Below are positions 1 through 6,578 of a DNA stretch of 11,024 bases, piece by piece. This DNA comes from Deltaproteobacteria bacterium. GTDB lineage: Bacteria > Desulfobacterota > DSM-4660 > Desulfatiglandales > B25-G16. The stretch lies in assembly GCA_019308645.1 (NCBI GenBank), contig JAFDHR010000146.1:1-11024 (forward strand), read 5' to 3'. A model generated the notes under the pieces. It was given only the letters and a program-made list of their open reading frames with translations. It did no database searches and was not told the DNA's origin. Both the position numbers and the translations under genes were made by a program. Each line of letters begins with the position of its first letter. The first letter of the stretch is position 1.

Positions 1-13
1 CAATTTTCAATTG

Positions 14-29
14 TTTGTGTCTTTGTGGC
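14..29 (-). repeat. Fragment of dispersed intergenic repeat (GCCACAAAGACACAAA type)
   Basis: Read on the minus strand this is GCCACAAAGACACAAA. It resembles the segments at 3388-3417 (plus strand) and 6289-6311 (minus strand) of this window, which share the pattern GCC-(G/A)C-AAGG-CAC-AAGG. Similar strings are common in intergenic DNA of environmental bacteria (recollection, not searched). The copy is short and diverged, so family membership is tentative. Confidence 0.4.
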
Positions 30-141
30 AAGATACCTGGGTAGTTATAACCTTTTCACCTAACTCCCAGACCAAAAATGGAGCCTTTTATTCAAGACAT
101 TACACCAAAATCTTTGAGGGTTTACGAGATTTGCATTACTA

Positions 142-176
142 TATATTGTGGTAATATTATAAATTACCACTATATA
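142..176. repeat. Long inverted repeat upstream of the operon promoter (possible operator)
   Basis: The arms 142-155 and 163-176 are complementary over 14 positions with one mismatch (147/171) around a 7-nt centre. The core GTGGTAAT (148-155) and ATTACCAC (163-170) is perfect. It lies about 40 bp upstream of the -35 box of the HTH/pil promoter. No T-run follows on the plus strand, so it is a poor plus-strand terminator. A binding site for a dimeric regulator, possibly the adjacent XRE protein, fits but is inference. Confidence 0.55.
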
Positions 177-217
177 GCTATAAATTGTCGTAATTTTACT
201 TAATTTATTCAAAATAC

Positions 218-245
218 TTGACAAATTAATTTATATATGTATTAG
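218..245 (+). promoter_or_regulatory. Sigma70-like promoter of the HTH-pilMNOPQ operon
   Basis: A perfect TTGACA (-35, 218-223) is followed after 16 bp by TATTAG (-10, 240-245, 4 of 6 consensus positions). Transcription would start near 252, about 48 nt before the HTH start codon. The surrounding DNA is AT-rich. No other good -35/-10 pair is obvious before pilM, so this is the likely main promoter of the operon. Confidence 0.6.
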
Positions 246-286
246 TATAGAGAAATTTCACATAGTATTGATTGATTAATTTTTTT

Positions 287-291
287 GGAGG
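287..291 (+). promoter_or_regulatory. Ribosome binding site that sets the HTH start
   Basis: GGAGG lies 8 nt upstream of the ATG at 300. This favours the ATG over the in-frame TTG at 285, which overlaps the Shine-Dalgarno sequence itself. Confidence 0.8.
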
Positions 292-299
292 AATGGATA

Positions 300-503
300 A
301 TGGGGCAAAATACGGTAAAGAAAATAAGAGAAGAGCTTTTACTAAGCAAGGCGGAACTGGCCAGAAAAGCTGGTGTTTCTCCATTAACAATCGATAGAAT
401 TGAAAGAGGTAAAGATTGTAGAATGGAGACAAAGAGAAAAATTATTCTGGCCCTCGGCTACAAGTTAAGTGACAAAGATAAACTTTTCTTTAGCGATATA
501 TAA
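300..503 (+). CDS. Small XRE/Cro-C1-type helix-turn-helix regulator
   Basis: This encodes a 67-residue DNA-binding protein that is essentially one HTH_3/XRE domain. Helices 2 and 3 of the HTH are recognisable in LSKAELARKAGVSPLTIDRI (about residues 15-34), the classic pattern of a Ser/Thr-Lys-AELAR scaffold helix, an AGVS turn and a recognition helix. A basic helix (METKRKIILALGYKL) follows. There is no sensor or oligomerisation domain, so any effector input is not visible. It starts the operon, 19 nt ahead of pilM on the same strand with no terminator between, so it is probably co-transcribed and may regulate the operon, possibly through the inverted repeat at 142-176 (inference). The ATG at 300 is chosen because GGAGG sits 8 nt upstream; an in-frame TTG at 285 would add five residues but overlaps that site. 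Confidence 0.88.
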   Translation: MGQNTVKKIREELLLSKAELARKAGVSPLTIDRIERGKDCRMETKRKIILALGYKLSDKDKLFFSDI

Positions 504-522
504 CCAAGGAATTAGGCTTCAA

Positions 523-1596
523 ATGCCCATATCAGCAAAAAACAGACTTATCGGAATTGATATTGGATCCCACTCTATCAAGATTGTCGATATTGACGAT
601 ACCAAAACGGGAATGATCTTAAAAAATTTTGGCATGATAGAGCTCCCCCAAGACTCTATAATGGAAGGTTCTATAAAGGAAATGGAAATAGTTTCTTCCG
701 CCCTAAAAAACCTCCTACAAAATCTAAAAATTAAAAATAAAAATGTGGCTACATCTATATCTGGCTACTCAGTTATTGTCAAAAAAATTACAATATCCAA
801 AAGGGAAGAAGGAGGCTTAGAGAAAAGCATACAACGTGAGGCTGAACAATACATTCCTTTTGACATTAATGACGTAAATCTGGATTTTCAGATCCTTCCG
901 TCAGAAAAAGAAGTGACAGAAGAGGAAAAGGAAGAGTTAATGGACGTTCTTTTAGTAGCCGCAAAGAAAGATATGGTTGAAGAATATATCAGCCTTCTTC
1001 GTTTAACAGATCTGAATCCTATGGTTTTAGACATAGATGCCTTTGCCCTACAAAACGCCTTCGAAATCAGCAATCATGAACAATCTGGCTGCCACGCCCT
1101 GGTCAATATTGGCGCTCAACAACTGACGATAAACGTTATTAAAGATGGTGTTTCCATGTTTACCAGAGACTCATCCTATGGTGGATCACAAATCACAAGC
1201 GAGATCCAACAAAAATTAAATATATCTTATCAAGAAGCAGAAATGATAAAATTGGGCGCTAAGCCATTAGAAACAGAGAAGAAACCTATAATCGAGGAAA
1301 TATTTTCATCAACAGTTACAAAATGGGCTCAGGAAGTAAAAAGAGCCCTTGATTTTGTGGCAACTACTTTTATAGACGTAAAAGTTGAAAATGTCCTGCT
1401 TAGCGGAGGCTCATCCTTGATTAAAGGATTCAGTAAATATCTCGGCCTGGAAACAGGTCTAAAAATTGAGATGCTCAATCCTTTTGGTAATTTAGAGATT
1501 AAGGAAAAATTATTTGATACAAACTACTTAAATTATCATGCTCCAATGGCCGCTATTTCCATTGGCCTTGCATTGCGGAGTATAGGTGATAGATGA
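523..1596 (+). CDS. pilM: Type IV pilus assembly protein PilM
   Basis: This is a cytoplasmic actin-like ATP-binding protein that docks on the N-terminal tail of PilN and links the pilus motor to the envelope-spanning alignment complex. The 357-residue product has the FtsA/PilM fold signatures: phosphate-1 loop IGIDIGSHSIKIV (residues 10-22), the segment QREAEQYIPFDINDV typical of PilM, a phosphate-2 region ALVNIGAQQLTINVI (about 192-206), the DSSYGGSQIT motif and an adenosine loop LLSGGSSLIKG (about 292-302). The length is normal for the family. I chose the ATG at 523. An ATG at 469 is in frame but lies inside the HTH gene and would add 18 residues unlike PilM. AAGGA at 506-510 is a usable though distant ribosome binding site (12 nt). 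The stop overlaps the pilN start as ATGA, implying translational coupling. Confidence 0.97.
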   Translation: MPISAKNRLIGIDIGSHSIKIVDIDDTKTGMILKNFGMIELPQDSIMEGSIKEMEIVSSALKNLLQNLKIKNKNVATSISGYSVIVKKITISKREEGGLEKSIQREAEQYIPFDINDVNLDFQILPSEKEVTEEEKEELMDVLLVAAKKDMVEEYISLLRLTDLNPMVLDIDAFALQNAFEISNHEQSGCHALVNIGAQQLTINVIKDGVSMFTRDSSYGGSQITSEIQQKLNISYQEAEMIKLGAKPLETEKKPIIEEIFSSTVTKWAQEVKRALDFVATTFIDVKVENVLLSGGSSLIKGFSKYLGLETGLKIEMLNPFGNLEIKEKLFDTNYLNYHAPMAAISIGLALRSIGDR

Positions 1597-2180
1597 TCAA
1601 AATTAATCTCTTTCCATTCAGGGCTGCCAAAATAAAAGAAAATATAAGGCGACAGGTAACTATATACATGCTCTCCGTTATTTTTCTTCTCCTGGCAAGC
1701 AGTTACTTCTACCTTGATCTCAACAACAAGGTAAACACCTTGAGAGGAGAGCGAGATGTTAAACAAAAAGAGCTGGACTCCTTTAAAGATACCAATAAAA
1801 AAATAGCGGCTCTAAAGAAAACTGTCGCTGAAGTCAAAGTTAAATTAAAGACAATAAAAAAATTAGAAAAAGGCAAAACCGGGCCAGTCAGGCTCTTAGA
1901 TGATATAGCCTCAAGTGTGCCAGAAAATAAGCTATGGCTCACCACTCTTAAAGAACAAAAAGGAAAGCTTATTTTAAACGGAACAGCGATGGATAATGAA
2001 ACAGTTGCAGATTTTATGGATAGACTACAAAATACACAAAGCATAAGTTCCGTCCAATTAGTCAGAACAAGGCAGAAGAAAATACCGAAGTTTGATCTAA
2101 GTCTTAAAGATTTCTCCCTGAAATCAACAACATACGCCTTTAAAGAAAAAACTCTCCCTAAAGCAGGCAAAAAGAAATAG
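1593..2180 (+). CDS. pilN: Type IV pilus inner-membrane alignment protein PilN
   Basis: This is a bitopic inner-membrane protein. Its cytoplasmic N-terminal motif binds PilM, and its periplasmic domain pairs with PilO. The 195-residue product begins MIKINLFPFR, a match to the conserved INLLP-type PilM-binding motif. One transmembrane segment follows (about residues 22-42), then a Lys/Glu-rich coiled coil (about 45-95) and a small ferredoxin-like periplasmic domain around PENKLWLTTLKEQKGKLILNG and the segment FMDRLQNTQSISSVQLV. The C-terminus is strongly basic (KAGKKK). The start overlaps the pilM stop by 4 nt. AGGTG at 1584-1588 or GGAG at 1577-1580 can serve as ribosome binding site. An 18-nt gap separates it from pilO. 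Confidence 0.95.
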   Translation: MIKINLFPFRAAKIKENIRRQVTIYMLSVIFLLLASSYFYLDLNNKVNTLRGERDVKQKELDSFKDTNKKIAALKKTVAEVKVKLKTIKKLEKGKTGPVRLLDDIASSVPENKLWLTTLKEQKGKLILNGTAMDNETVADFMDRLQNTQSISSVQLVRTRQKKIPKFDLSLKDFSLKSTTYAFKEKTLPKAGKKK

Positions 2181-2198
2181 AGAGGAAGATAGGGGGCT

Positions 2199-2807
2199 AT
2201 GGCAATCGATCTAAGTACCTATTTTGATAAAGTATCCAAATTGAGGATGATACACAGGATCCTCATCTTTGCAGGGACGGTTGTTTTTATTGTAGGCATC
2301 TATGCCTGGCTCGTATACATTCCAAAATCAGGTGAAATAACGACTATAAAAACCGAACTGGTGAGGTTAGAAAAGAATATCAGGCTTGCCAGAGTCAGGG
2401 CGAACAATTTGAAAAAGCTTGACGCTGACCTTGCCGAGGCCCACGGAGATTTAAAGGCTGCCATAAAACTTCTTCCTACTACCAGTGAAATCCCAAGACT
2501 TTTGAAGAACATTACCAAACTCGGTAATAATTCAAACCTGGAATTTCTCCTATTTAGTCCCAAAAAACAGGTTTCAAAAGAATTTTACGTAGAAATCCCG
2601 GTAGCCATAGAGGTGCTGGGAAGTTATCATGATGTTGCAATGTTTTTTGATAAGGTTGGAAAGCTCGACAGGATCGTTAATGTTCTCAATGTGAATATGA
2701 TTCCAACCAAAGCTCTGAGCACCACACTTAAAACCTCCTGTCAGGCTACAACCTACAGGTTTAAAGAGGGAAAAAAGACTGAAAGTGCACCCAAAAAAAA
2801 GAAATAG
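2199..2807 (+). CDS. pilO: Type IV pilus inner-membrane alignment protein PilO
   Basis: This is a bitopic inner-membrane protein that forms heterodimers with PilN and contacts PilP in the periplasm. The 202-residue product has a short cytoplasmic N-terminus, one transmembrane segment (about residues 20-41) ending in WLVYIP, a coiled coil (about 44-80) and a periplasmic domain. LPTTSEIPRLLKNITKLG (about 92-109) is the PilO-typical segment at the start of that domain, and GSYHDVAMFFDKVGKLDRIV (about 144-163) its second hallmark. The C-terminus is a poly-Lys tail. GAGGA at 2182-2186 is a well-spaced ribosome binding site (12 nt to the ATG); a nearer AGGGGG at 2191-2196 is too close. Its last 23 nt overlap pilP in another frame and contain a run of eight A. 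Confidence 0.95.
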   Translation: MAIDLSTYFDKVSKLRMIHRILIFAGTVVFIVGIYAWLVYIPKSGEITTIKTELVRLEKNIRLARVRANNLKKLDADLAEAHGDLKAAIKLLPTTSEIPRLLKNITKLGNNSNLEFLLFSPKKQVSKEFYVEIPVAIEVLGSYHDVAMFFDKVGKLDRIVNVLNVNMIPTKALSTTLKTSCQATTYRFKEGKKTESAPKKKK

Positions 2808-3366
2808 TCTAACCCTGTTTTTAATATATGGTATTGCGGTTATTCCTATTCTTTTAGGAATACCTCCAGCTCAAGCTGAGGAAAAGGTTACCATTAAGAT
2901 TCTAAAAGAAAAAAAAGAGGCCGCTGAACCATCAAAAAAACCTTCCGAAGGGAAAAAAGCTATTACAGAAATAATGGAAGAAAAAGCAAAAGCGGAGAAG
3001 GGAAAAGCAACCTATTTTTATGATCCTACTAATAAACCAGATCCTTTCAAATCCTTTATTGTTGTAAGAAGGGAGTTAGAGGAAAAAGAACAAGGAAAAC
3101 CAAAAACCTATCTTGAGACCCTTGACATTTCCCAGGTGACCATCTCTGCCATAGTATTAGGAAGCAAAGGAAATTGGGCCCTTGTTCGGGATTCAAAGGG
3201 AGATGGTCATGTAATTAAGGTGGGAACCCTCATAGGAAGACAAAGTGGTAAAGTGACGAGAATCCTTGAAAAAGAGGTTGTTGTCACTGAATCTTATAAG
3301 GATATTAGAGGGCGTAAACAAATAAAGGATATCTCGATAAAGCTCCCATCTACAGATATAGATTAG
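2785..3366 (+). CDS. pilP: Type IV pilus assembly protein PilP
   Basis: This is a periplasmic connector between PilN/PilO and the N0 domain of PilQ. The 193-residue product has a signal peptide: basic start MHPKKR, hydrophobic core, cleavage after AQA at about residue 31. A Lys/Glu-rich disordered stretch follows (about 32-75), then the PilP beta-domain (about 85-190), with KPDPFKSFI, the LETLDISQVTISAIVLG motif, GNWALVRDSKGDGHVIKVGTLIG and KEVVVTESYKD. The GTG start at 2785 overlaps the end of pilO by 23 nt. It is preferred because it supplies the basic n-region of the signal peptide; AGAGGG at 2765-2770 is a somewhat distant ribosome binding site. Unlike the well-known PilP lipoproteins of Pseudomonas and Neisseria, I see no lipobox cysteine, so this PilP seems soluble and periplasmic. 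The product ends 163 nt before pilQ. Confidence 0.94.
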   Translation: MHPKKRNSLTLFLIYGIAVIPILLGIPPAQAEEKVTIKILKEKKEAAEPSKKPSEGKKAITEIMEEKAKAEKGKATYFYDPTNKPDPFKSFIVVRRELEEKEQGKPKTYLETLDISQVTISAIVLGSKGNWALVRDSKGDGHVIKVGTLIGRQSGKVTRILEKEVVVTESYKDIRGRKQIKDISIKLPSTDID

Positions 3367-3387
3367 TTCGATAAAAGTAACTATTAA

Positions 3388-3417
3388 GCCGCCAAGGCAC
3401 AAGGACCCAAAGAGAAG
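3388..3417 (+). repeat. Dispersed repeat fragment between pilP and pilQ
   Basis: GCCGCCAAGGCACAAGG at the start of this segment, followed by ACCCAAAG, belongs to the same loose family as 14-29 and 6289-6311. It lies in the only sizeable gap of the pil operon, directly after the pilP stop, and does not encode anything visible. Confidence 0.5.
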
Positions 3418-3457
3418 ATGAATATAAATTGAATAACGGACTTTTCTCATTAATTTC

Positions 3458-3477
3458 AATCCCGATAAATCGGGATT
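3458..3477. repeat. Perfect 9-bp hairpin in the pilP-pilQ gap
   Basis: AATCCCGAT (3458-3466) and ATCGGGATT (3469-3477) are exact complements separated by two nucleotides. On the plus strand it is followed by AAAAAGG, not a T-run, so it is not a canonical terminator for pilP; on the minus strand a T-run does follow. It could act as an RNA stability or processing element that sets the PilQ/PilP ratio, or it may be a small dispersed palindrome (inference). Confidence 0.6.
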
Positions 3478-3529
3478 AAAAAGGCTATTTTAAATAATTA
3501 CCAATAAATAGATATAAGGGAGAGCTGGC

Positions 3530-5821
3530 ATGTTTTATAAAAAAAGCCTGAGAAGAGAAAATATTATCTCTCTATTAATAATATTCTCTTTAACCTTTCT
3601 TGTCTTTAGTTGTGCTCAAGCACCTGTAAAAAAAGAGGTTGCAGGCATAATAGAAGAGAAGCCTACTCAAATCGAGGCAATAAAAGTCATCTCTGATCCC
3701 TCTGATGAAAAGACAATGATTGAAATAACCAGCTCAAAACTTATCTCCTATGCTGCCTTTAAGTTGGTTCAACCATTACGCCTCATAGTGGATTTAAATG
3801 CATTTCCTGCTCAAGGATTGACTAGTCCAGGTGTCATTAATGACAGGCTCGTAAAAGGTATCCATTTTGAAAAAATCAAAGGTATGCCTGTATCAACACG
3901 CCTTATTGCTACTTTAATTCAGGATGTGGAATACAATGTGAGGGAAGAGGATAAAACTGTAAGATTCCTGCTTTCGGCGAAAAAAACCAGTGAAATTGAA
4001 AAAAGACAGCTTCCTTCTCTACCGGCAGAAGGGAAAGAAATGGCAGCGAAAGAACCTCGCCTGTACTTTTTACCTTCTAAAACACAACTGAATCAGATAC
4101 TTGGAGTCGATTTTTACATGCTCCCAAAAGGAAAATCAAGGATCACGGTGACCACCACTAAAAAGGCAGATTATGATTTAAGCAGGAAAAAGTCTCTTAC
4201 CTTGCTTTTAGAGATAATGGATTGCACCATCCCCTCTGAACTGACAAGATATTTAAACTCCTCCCTCTTTAAAGGGGCAGTTAATCAAATTACACCGATT
4301 GTAAAAGTTGCTGAAAAGCAGGTTGATCTGGAAATAGAGTTAAAAGAAATGGTCCCTTACCATATGATACAGACAGATAAAGAAATAAGGCTGGATTTTA
4401 GTAAAACATCTGTCAAACCACCTATCAAACAAATAACCCAGACAAGGCTTGGTAAGGGCCTTGTCAAACCAGCGGAGGTCCCTTCTGAAACGCTTGTAAA
4501 ATCCGAGAAAATGCGCCCACATGTGGTTAAAGCTGCTGTTAAACCTGCTCATATAACCACCACGTATACAGGGGCCAGAATGACCCTTGATTTTGCTGAT
4601 GCAGACATAAGAAACATCCTCAAGTTAATTGGGGAGATTAGCAAGCGGAATATAGTGTGGGGGTCCGAGGTAAAGGGCACAGTGTCTATGAGACTAAAAA
4701 ACGTCCCCTGGGATCAGGCCCTGGGTGTAGTGCTTGATGTAAATAAACTCGGCATGATAGTAGACGGAAATATTATCAGGGTAATGACAAAAGAGGCTAT
4801 AAAGGCATTAGAGCAAGAGAAGGAAGCGAGGCTAAAGGCCGAAAGGGAAAGGATAAAGGCGGTTAAGACCGAACAAAAGGCGGCCGTAGCAGAAGAGCCA
4901 TTGATAACTGACTATATAACGGTCAACTATGTGGAAGTAGATGCTATAAAAACCCTTATAGAAGAAAATGTGAAGGGACCGAGGGGTAGGTTATCGGTTG
5001 ATAAATCAAATAAAACCATAATTATTACCGATACAGCCGACAATATACAAAAGGCAAAGGCCTTAAAACAGAGGCAGGATAGACCGATCAAACAGGTGAT
5101 GATTGAAGCAAGGATTGTTGAGGCCAGTACAGGCTTTACAAGGAATATAGGAGTTGAATGGGGTATGAGTTATCAAAAAACCGGGAATCCATGGGGAGGC
5201 AGCGGGCCCGCCACAGTTTCATATGATTTTGCCACGAACTTCGCCATGCCTTCTGCCACTACAGCGGGACTAATTTTTAGCAATACAGCAGGTACAAAGG
5301 TTCTTAACGCTCAGATAGCCCTGGCTGAGACTGAGAATAAGGCAAAGACTCTCTCTGCGCCAAAAATCATTACACGGGACACAAAAACAGCCACCATAAA
5401 GCAAGGCACAAAGATTGTAATCCCTTCAGGTACAGATGACAGTGGAAACAAAACATATGAACAGGTTGATGCCACGCTAAAACTCGAGGTGACTCCCAAC
5501 ATAACACCAAATAACATGGTTATTTTGGACATTGATGTGAGTGATGACTATCCTGATTATTCACAAGCAATAGGTGATAATGTTCCAATCAAAACCAAGA
5601 ACGCCAAGACACAGATGATGGTTGCCAGCGGAGACACGGTTATTATTGGAGGAATCTATAAGGAAACTACAAGCCATGTTGAGGAGGGAGTGCCGTGGCT
5701 CAGCAAGATACCTATCTTCGGATGGCTCTTTAAAAGAGAGGAAAAGAAAAAGGAGAAAAGTGAACTCCTCATCTTTATCACGCCAACAGTTCTTCCTGTA
5801 GGAAAAAAAGGGGGCAATTAG
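3530..5821 (+). CDS. pilQ: Type IV pilus secretin PilQ
   Basis: This is the outer-membrane secretin through which the pilus exits. The 763-residue product starts with a signal peptide that ends in a lipobox-like LVFSC (Cys28), so lipidation is possible although Phe at -2 is not ideal. Domain order: AMIN domain (about residues 50-150), a second AMIN-like domain (about 187-292), a basic linker, the secretin/TonB short N0 domain MTLDFADADIRNILKLIGE (about 351-425), a charged helical stretch rich in Lys/Glu/Arg (about 420-452), the N1 secretin_N domain starting YITVNYVEVDAIKTLIEE (about 462-535) and the C-terminal secretin barrel (about 540-757). The barrel carries LSAPKIITRD, the VPWLSKIPIFGWLFKRE hallmark (about 721-737) and ELLIFITPTVLP near the end. 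AAGGGAG at 3516-3522 is a good ribosome binding site 7 nt from the ATG. The AMIN domains are expected to bind peptidoglycan. Confidence 0.98.
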   Translation: MFYKKSLRRENIISLLIIFSLTFLVFSCAQAPVKKEVAGIIEEKPTQIEAIKVISDPSDEKTMIEITSSKLISYAAFKLVQPLRLIVDLNAFPAQGLTSPGVINDRLVKGIHFEKIKGMPVSTRLIATLIQDVEYNVREEDKTVRFLLSAKKTSEIEKRQLPSLPAEGKEMAAKEPRLYFLPSKTQLNQILGVDFYMLPKGKSRITVTTTKKADYDLSRKKSLTLLLEIMDCTIPSELTRYLNSSLFKGAVNQITPIVKVAEKQVDLEIELKEMVPYHMIQTDKEIRLDFSKTSVKPPIKQITQTRLGKGLVKPAEVPSETLVKSEKMRPHVVKAAVKPAHITTTYTGARMTLDFADADIRNILKLIGEISKRNIVWGSEVKGTVSMRLKNVPWDQALGVVLDVNKLGMIVDGNIIRVMTKEAIKALEQEKEARLKAERERIKAVKTEQKAAVAEEPLITDYITVNYVEVDAIKTLIEENVKGPRGRLSVDKSNKTIIITDTADNIQKAKALKQRQDRPIKQVMIEARIVEASTGFTRNIGVEWGMSYQKTGNPWGGSGPATVSYDFATNFAMPSATTAGLIFSNTAGTKVLNAQIALAETENKAKTLSAPKIITRDTKTATIKQGTKIVIPSGTDDSGNKTYEQVDATLKLEVTPNITPNNMVILDIDVSDDYPDYSQAIGDNVPIKTKNAKTQMMVASGDTVIIGGIYKETTSHVEEGVPWLSKIPIFGWLFKREEKKKEKSELLIFITPTVLPVGKKGGN

Positions 5822-5938
5822 TGCCTGAACTTATACATTCTTTCCAACTAAAAGAATGGGTAATAGTTCACTGACTCAAAAGTTCTGCTATTTATTTTGG
5901 CAATTTAAAATTATTTTAAGAACATAATAGAAATTGAA

Positions 5939-6112
5939 AAATCCGAATATCGAAATGCTAAACCCTAAACAATATTAAAATCCAAATGTCCAAAATTCAA
6001 AACAAAGGCCTCCTATTGCTTGATTGCTGCTGTTTTTGTCATTTGAATTTGTTTAGGATTTGGACCTGCCTGCCCCGCTGGGGCGGTAGGCAGGTATTCG
6101 AATTTCGGATTT
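5939..6112. repeat. Imperfect palindromic element with embedded GC-rich hairpin
   Basis: The ends are inverted copies: 5939-5955 (AAATCCGAATATCGAAA) and the reverse complement of 6096-6112 (AAATCCGAAATTCGAAT) match at 14 of 17 positions. Further in, a segment around 5963-5990 with CCTAAACAA and CAAATG pairs with 6039-6064, whose reverse complement reads CCAAATCCTAAACAAATTC at its start. A GC-rich hairpin (8-bp arms 6064-6071 and 6088-6095) sits just inside the right end. No transposase is encoded. This resembles non-autonomous palindromic intergenic elements of environmental bacteria; the assignment is from memory and unsearched. Confidence 0.6.
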
Positions 6113-6288
6113 CCACGTCTCACGTCTCCAACAATTGTATGAAATACAAACAATTCTCTGACATATTAATTTGCCATTATAAGATGCAAGATTTATGAGA
6201 CGTGGCAATAGTTATAATATCAGCCTTTTTAGGTAATAGCTCAGCTCAATAGATAGGGTAATGAGATCTTATAGCTGTATTTTACACT

Positions 6289-6311
6289 GCGTCCTTTGCG
6301 TCGCTGCGGTG
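6289..6311 (-). repeat. Dispersed repeat fragment (reverse orientation)
   Basis: On the plus strand it reads GCGTCCTTTGCGTCGC followed by TGCGGTG; the minus strand gives the CACCGCAGCGACGCAAAGG form. It is related in pattern to 14-29 and 3388-3417 of this window. It is noncoding. Confidence 0.5.
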
Positions 6312-6491
6312 CCTTTTTCATGCAACTGCCCCAGTTTATTGACCAGATACGATAAAAATGCGTAACTGTAAAAAGGTTTTACACTTGATAAATAATCTAA
6401 CAGGAAATTGTTTCAGAAGGGCTTTTACAACTTGAGGTTAAAAAATGGTGTCCTGAGTACTAATAGGGAAATACAAAGAACTTGGTACTGA

Positions 6492-6507
6492 TGGCATAAG
6501 ATTTGCT
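6492..6507 (+). promoter_or_regulatory. Candidate sigma54 (RpoN) -24/-12 promoter
   Basis: TGGCAT-N5-TTGCT matches the consensus TGGCAC-N5-TTGC(A/T) at all but one position. The invariant GG (6493-6494) and GC (6505-6506) are 12 nt apart as required. It points towards the lipoprotein gene, whose start would be about 500 nt downstream. No enhancer-binding site is recognised, so function is unproven. Confidence 0.35.
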
Positions 6508-6578
6508 GCAATAAAATTAAGAAAGGTGAATTTTAGCTTTCAATCGGGTCTGGCCAAGTTAACCCTTTGAAATTATTG

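Larger units (their letters stand above)
1..217. other. AT-rich intergenic leader, no gene seen
   Basis: I see no coding region with a plausible start and ribosome binding site here. The stretch holds a fragment of a dispersed repeat at 14-29 and a long inverted repeat at 142-176, and it ends at the promoter of the HTH/pil operon. Base composition becomes very AT-rich after about 130. The upstream neighbouring gene lies outside the window. Confidence 0.7.

Noticed and set aside
285..299. TTG start of the HTH gene
   Set aside because: The TTG overlaps the GGAGG that is ideally spaced for the ATG at 300, and the extra residues add nothing to the domain.
469..522. Upstream in-frame start for pilM at 469
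   Set aside because: It would overlap the HTH gene by 35 nt and add 18 residues not typical of PilM, which normally begins a few residues before the GIDIG motif. The ATG at 523 gives a normal N-terminus.
5836..5858. Rho-independent terminator after pilQ
   Set aside because: The CATTCTTT/AAAGAATG stem is AT-rich and is followed by GGTAATAG rather than a T-run, so it does not meet the usual criteria.
5986..6198. Plus-strand frame across the palindromic element
   Set aside because: It is made of repeat and hairpin sequence, has no ribosome binding site, and its Cys/Leu-rich product looks like noise.
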